Of a stretch of 64,000 bases of DNA, positions 60,091 to 64,000 are shown piece after piece; the stretch's first letter is position 1; every line of letters starts with the position of its first letter. Where the stretch lies: NCBI RefSeq assembly GCF_000516985.1, contig NW_006917100.1:981490-1045489 (forward strand), in the 5' to 3' direction. The translations under genes and the position numbers were made by a program. Source of the DNA: Pestalotiopsis fici W106-1 (taxonomy: Eukaryota > Ascomycota > Sordariomycetes > Amphisphaeriales > Sporocadaceae). Below the pieces are notes generated by a model. The model made no database searches. It saw nothing but the letters and a program-made list of their open reading frames with translations, and was not told the DNA's origin.

Positions 60091-60708
60091 ATGCCGTATC
60101 GAATGGTATTCAATGTCGACGGGGGCTGCCGCTGGAACGGGCAGCCCAACGCCATTGGCGCCGCGGCCGCCTGCCTTTACTACGGCCGCAATGACGACTA
60201 CTGGTCCCGATCAGAAATACTCCCCGATTCTCCCACTCCCACCAGCTCACGGGCGGAACTCATGGCAATCAACCTGGCGTTGGAGTGGGCCCTGGAGAGA
60301 TGCGAAGAACTGCATTCAGATCCGTATTGTATAATCGAGATATACTCGGACTCCCAGTTTGCCGTCGACTGTATGACGTACTGGCGGGATATATGGCCCG
60401 ATAATGGTTGGCTGAACGGTCGCGGCTGCGAGGTTGCTAAGAAAGACCTCCTCGAAAAGGCATTTGCAAAGCACCACCAGATATTGGACGAGTTTGGCGA
60501 GGTGAATTACTACTGGATCCCACGAGAGGAGAACGACGATGCCGATTGGGAATGCAATGAGGCCTTGGACGAGAAGGAAGACGAGATGTTCGGAGTGAGC
60601 GAGACGCCAGGGGAGACAGGCGGCTACTATGAGATTTCTTCAGACTCGGAGTACTATTCGAGTGACGACGACTATTACTACCAAAGCTCATCCGATGAAG
60701 CATGGTAG
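60091..60708 (+). CDS. RNase H-like protein, copy 2
   Basis: Single exon, 205 residues, tandem paralogue of the gene at 58249. The metal-binding residues stand at identical positions: Asp10, Glu56, Asp87 and Asp152 (ENDDADWECNEAL), and the shared blocks IGAAAA, PTPT, RAEL, ALEWAL, YSDS, AVDCM, CNEALDEK need no gaps. It has diverged in two surface stretches (residues 31-43 and 121-140). It carries a longer acidic, Tyr/Ser-rich tail (SDSEYYSSDDDYYYQ, SSSDEAW) than copy 1. Cytosolic or nuclear location is likely; no targeting signal is seen. Whether both are active is unknown, but neither has lost a catalytic residue. Confidence 0.9.
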   Translation: MPYRMVFNVDGGCRWNGQPNAIGAAAACLYYGRNDDYWSRSEILPDSPTPTSSRAELMAINLALEWALERCEELHSDPYCIIEIYSDSQFAVDCMTYWRDIWPDNGWLNGRGCEVAKKDLLEKAFAKHHQILDEFGEVNYYWIPREENDDADWECNEALDEKEDEMFGVSETPGETGGYYEISSDSEYYSSDDDYYYQSSSDEAW

Positions 60709-61973
60709 TAAACACGGTCTGTTCATTGTACGATTGCAGGCAAAGCTACAATTCTGTGCGGAAAGGCAGTGTTGTGTAGTCGGTGGGAAAGGTTGTGACC
60801 ATGTCTTTTGAGAAAATGATCGGTAACTTGCATGACAGACAGGCGTGCACAATCGAGGAAGAATGCCAACAACGGTATACCAACATCCATGTCGGCTTGT
60901 TCCCCTTCCGCGGCTTGGCTGTAAGGTAGTAATCACGGGATGAATTTCGCAATTTGCTCAGCCAACACTCTGTAGCAAGGATATCAACATGAATGGACTC
61001 AATAGATCGGATCATCTTAATGATTCGAGCTAATGCAAATTGCCAATTCCTAATGTTCAAGTGAATCAGAGACAATTCATCCTTGCATAACACTGAAGCT
61101 GCTGGCCTATTTTGGTACCACCATTTAATTGTCATCCATGTATAGAGCAATACAACATTGGCAGCACAGGGATCGTTGGTGTCAGTGATTGGCGAAATCA
61201 TTCAAGAGATCTTGGAAGTCTCTTCTTCCCATCGGCAAGAAGTATAAAAGCTGCGGAGGAACATGGCAGTTGGAATGTAGAAAGTTATGATGGTTCCTGA
61301 GGAGACTGATCGGGGCCTTGCTGCTTTCCCCGAGACACGCAAAGCATCTTTGAGCCGTCCATGATCACCAACGGTTTACTTGGAAATAGTCGCGCGTCCG
61401 CCGGTCAATATGACGTACTCATCATGCGAACAGAACCATGAAAATGACAACAAATCATTCCAGCTGTTCTTTGAGATAGTTCTGGTCAATCACAACAGGC
61501 CATGACGTTATGTTATGTTCTGTTGTTGTTGTCCATCTTTGCTTTCAAGCCAGCCCTATAAACCCGCGCGGTACTGGCGCTTCAGCATGGCCTGGTGACG
61601 CTACAGTGGCTGGAGGTTTATGTACATTAGTGGGGTCGTACACCTCAAAGCAACGGCCCGCTCCACATGCAAGTCGCTACTGGGCTGTCAGCGCAGGGGA
61701 TGTGGGGGATGCAATTCGGTTGCCCTGGACGACCGCTAAAAGGACTAGAGTGGGTTTCTGCTGCAACACACAAACCCAGGAAACAAGCTCTGATCATAGC
61801 ACGCGCTGCTTGCCTATCTCATCCCTACAAACCGAGTGACGCTGAGTTGAGGCTCTTCCTTAGTCGCTCAGCGTTAAGCTATTACTATCTCCTATACTAC
61901 ACGGACTATCACCTTTCTTGTTCATCGTCACCCATGTCACTGTCCTTTCCAGTTGACTCCTCGTGCTGCCATC
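60709..61973. other. Intergenic
   Basis: RNase H copy 2 3' flank and kinesin promoter. One doubtful minus-strand frame is listed separately. Confidence 0.45.
60746..61201 (-). CDS. Doubtful ORF, 151 residues
   Basis: An ATG-initiated minus-strand frame of 151 codons in rather AT-rich DNA. It reads like ordinary protein (LSLIHLNIRNWQFALARIIK, ECWLSKLRN) but I recognise no family, its A/T-rich third codon positions differ from the neighbouring genes, and no flanking exon is apparent. It could be a gene remnant or chance. Confidence 0.2.
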   Translation of the reverse strand: MISPITDTNDPCAANVVLLYTWMTIKWWYQNRPAASVLCKDELSLIHLNIRNWQFALARIIKMIRSIESIHVDILATECWLSKLRNSSRDYYLTAKPRKGNKPTWMLVYRCWHSSSIVHACLSCKLPIIFSKDMVTTFPTDYTTLPFRTEL

Positions 61974-64000
61974 ATGTCTGTCCGCGTCGTTGCGCGAATC
62001 CGTCCTTTGCTCTCGCAAGAGCTGGATAAGGATATTATTGTGACTGCAGCCAGCACCGAGGATGGCAAATCGAATACGCTGGTCCGGATACCGAGCCCCA
62101 AGAATGAAGCCGAAGAGTTCACCTTTGCCTTCAACAGCGTGTACGATCAACCGACCACGCAGGAGGAGCTTTTCACTGCCGAAGGTATGAACGACCATGC
62201 GCCCGACTTGACCCGTCGATTACAGCCACCTGACTAGATATTCACAGTTGCGCCTCATCTCAAGGCCCTTTTCCAGGGTCTAGATGTCACCATCTTTGCC
62301 TATGGCGTCACTGGAACCGGAAAGACGCACACGATGCGCGGTGGACTGAAGCTGGCAGACCGCGGGGTGATTCCCAGGCTGCTCAGCGGCGTCTACCGTC
62401 GGGCAAAGAAGATTATGAAAGACTCGAATGACGAGACGGTGGTAACAGTCGCTCTGTCATATTACGAGATTTACAATGACAAGGTCTACGACCTCTTCGA
62501 ACCCCCTGAGAAGCGAACCCCGACCGGACTGCCGCTGAGAGAGGCCCACGGTAGAACACATGTCGTTGGCTTGACCGAGAGACCTTGCGAAGATCTCAAG
62601 GACTTTGAGAAGCTATACATTGAGGCAAACAACAACCGCATCACAGCTGCCACCAAGTTGAACGCACACAGCAGTCGAAGCCATGCCATATTGCGGGTCA
62701 AGCTTGTCCAGACCACTGGAGATATGGTGCGAGAAAGCACAGCTTCAGCCATTGACTTGGCTGGATCGGAGGATAACCGCCGAACAGAAAACAACAAGGA
62801 ACGCTTGATCGAGTCAGCCGCCATCAACAAGAGTTTGTTCGTGTTGAGTCAATGCATTGAGGCCATCTCGCGAGGCGATCGCCGCATTCCCTTCAGGGAA
62901 TCCAAAATGACGAGAATTCTGTCGCTCGGCCAGAATAATGGCATAACCATCATGATTCTCAACCTGGCTCCTCTCCGGAGCTACCATCTTGACACTTTGA
63001 GCAGTCTCAACGTCAGCTCACGAGCGAAGCGCATCGAGGTCCGAGAAATTGAAAACGAGATTGTCTACAAGCAAGTCCCGCGCACAAATTCTGGAAGCTC
63101 CAATGGCAGTATTGCGCGTCAACCCTTACGGCCTCTGACGAATGCGCACAATGTCGCATCCGGGCAGATTGCCGCCAAGGAAAAGGAAAACGAGAAAGCC
63201 GCAGCAGCAGACAAACCAGTAAAGTCATTTAGTGTGTACATTGATCGAGCAAAGCCTTCCGCTTTAGCTCCGCGTCCCGTCAACACTGCCTTGAAGCGAA
63301 CATCGTCGACGCTCCAGAAGCGACCTTCTGACCAAGACTCGGGTATCGCTCGGCCTTCAAAGATCTCTCGACCTGGCTCCAGCTTACTTGCTCCACAACC
63401 CACGAGCAGACCTCAGCCCGTGAGCCAGCCAGCACAGCAGACAGTCTCAGCTGAGGCCATCGAGGCAATGGTGGAAAAGAAGGTTGCTGAGATTCTGGCT
63501 TCCCGACAACAGGCTGCGCCTGCTCAGCCAGAGATCAGCGACGCAGTACAGAAGCGTCTCGAAGCCCTCGAGCGACGGATAGAGGATGGTCGACATGATG
63601 ACTCCAAGTCCGAGGGTCTCCGCTTTTTACTCATGGCTAGGCAACACAAGGAGCGCGGTGAAGACGCAAGTGCCCTCACAATGTACGAATTGGCACTTCC
63701 ATACTTCCCAGGACAGGCCAAGTTGTTGTCAAAAATTGAAAAGTTAAAGGCCAAGATTGCTGCCAAACGGCAAGGCCAAGACACGGTTGAAGATGCCGCG
63801 GCCCTAGAGGTGCTATCGCCCATTGTGCATAAGAAGAAGGTAACCCGCTACGCCGTGGACGAGGATTACGAAGCCGACGCAGCTGACGACGATGGAAGCT
63901 TTGTGCTTGAACAACAGAAGAAACCCAAGAAGGCCAAGGCCACGAAGACAGCGGCTATCCTAGACGATACGGACCCCATGGAGCGGTTGCTCAACATTAT
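61974..64000 (+). CDS. Kinesin motor protein, kinesin-10-like (partial, runs off window)
   Basis: Microtubule plus-end motor. Exons 61974-62184 and 62248 to the window end, with a 63-nt intron; more than 650 residues visible and still open. The N-terminal motor has all nucleotide-binding elements: RIRPLL, P-loop GVTGTGKTHT, switch I NAHSSRSHAI, switch II DLAGSE, and RIPFRESKMTRIL. The neck is followed by a basic, Ser/Pro-rich region (LKRTSSTLQKRPSDQ) and a short helical part (AEAIEAMVEKKVAEIL, EALERRIEDG), then FLLMARQHKERGEDASALTMYELALPYFPGQAKLLSKIEKLK, and a Lys-rich acidic tail. The short neck, small coiled coil and tail resemble kinesin-10 (KIF22/Nod-like), involved in chromosome arm movement; subclass is inferred. 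The 3' end is missing. Confidence 0.9.

Noticed and set aside
1..64000. tRNA, rRNA, CRISPR array or intact transposon
   Set aside because: I scanned for B-box-like strings, regular spaced repeats, terminal repeats and transposase or reverse transcriptase motifs and saw none I could support; a tRNAscan or RepeatMasker run would settle it.

Overview
This window looks like draft nuclear DNA of a filamentous ascomycete (Pezizomycotina). Hypocreales or a related Sordariomycete order is my guess, not proven. Genes are compact and broken by short introns, mostly 50-110 nt, with GTRNGT donors and CTAAC-like branch sites. The gene set is fungal: a highly reducing polyketide synthase, drug-efflux and Dal5-type MFS carriers, a Zn2Cys6 regulator, a P450, a DUF1996 secreted protein and trehalose-phosphate phosphatase. 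One N sits in a poly-A run at 59262, so this is not a finished assembly. I joined exons by hand from reading frame, splice sites and protein continuity; every model below keeps phase across its introns except the P450.

Layout. 0.7-2.1 kb: GNAT-like acetyltransferase (-). 4.0-7.1 kb: trehalose-6-phosphate phosphatase tps2 (-). 10.4-12.2 kb: MFS efflux pump (-), divergent from a 2,497-residue HR-PKS (+) at 13.1-21.0 kb; the two share an 861-bp promoter and form a minimal orphan polyketide locus. 21-29.9 kb is gene-poor and holds one convincing small spliced gene (24.99-25.31 kb). 29.9-36 kb: two secreted proteins (one DUF1996), a beta-propeller protein and a P450 with an apparent frameshift. 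37-38.6 kb: two small spliced genes on the minus strand, one a mitochondrial LEA-like protein. 40-42.1 kb: a kinase-fold protein lacking key catalytic residues. 43.2-44.8 kb: UGT-type glycosyltransferase. 47.0 kb: secreted Gly/Pro/His-rich protein. 48.7-49.8 kb: mitochondrial enoyl-CoA/methylglutaconyl-CoA hydratase (-). 50.6-52.5 kb: small ankyrin protein and an eight-cysteine putative zinc protein. 53.2-57.5 kb: Zn2Cys6 regulator followed by a Dal5-like permease. 58.2-60.7 kb: two tandem RNase H paralogues, with a decayed copy of the permease 3' end between them. 62.0-64.0 kb: kinesin motor gene, cut by the window edge.

How they work together. The only clear functional unit is PKS plus divergent pump, whose shared promoter holds a CGG-N8-CCG element within an inverted repeat. 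Regulator plus Dal5-like permease is a plausible second unit. Tps2 and the LEA-like protein both suggest stress tolerance but are unlinked. I found no finished, clearly novel multi-gene system. The most unusual items are the RNase H duplication with its permease relic, the degenerate kinase, the eight-cysteine protein and the small spliced gene in the gene-poor stretch.
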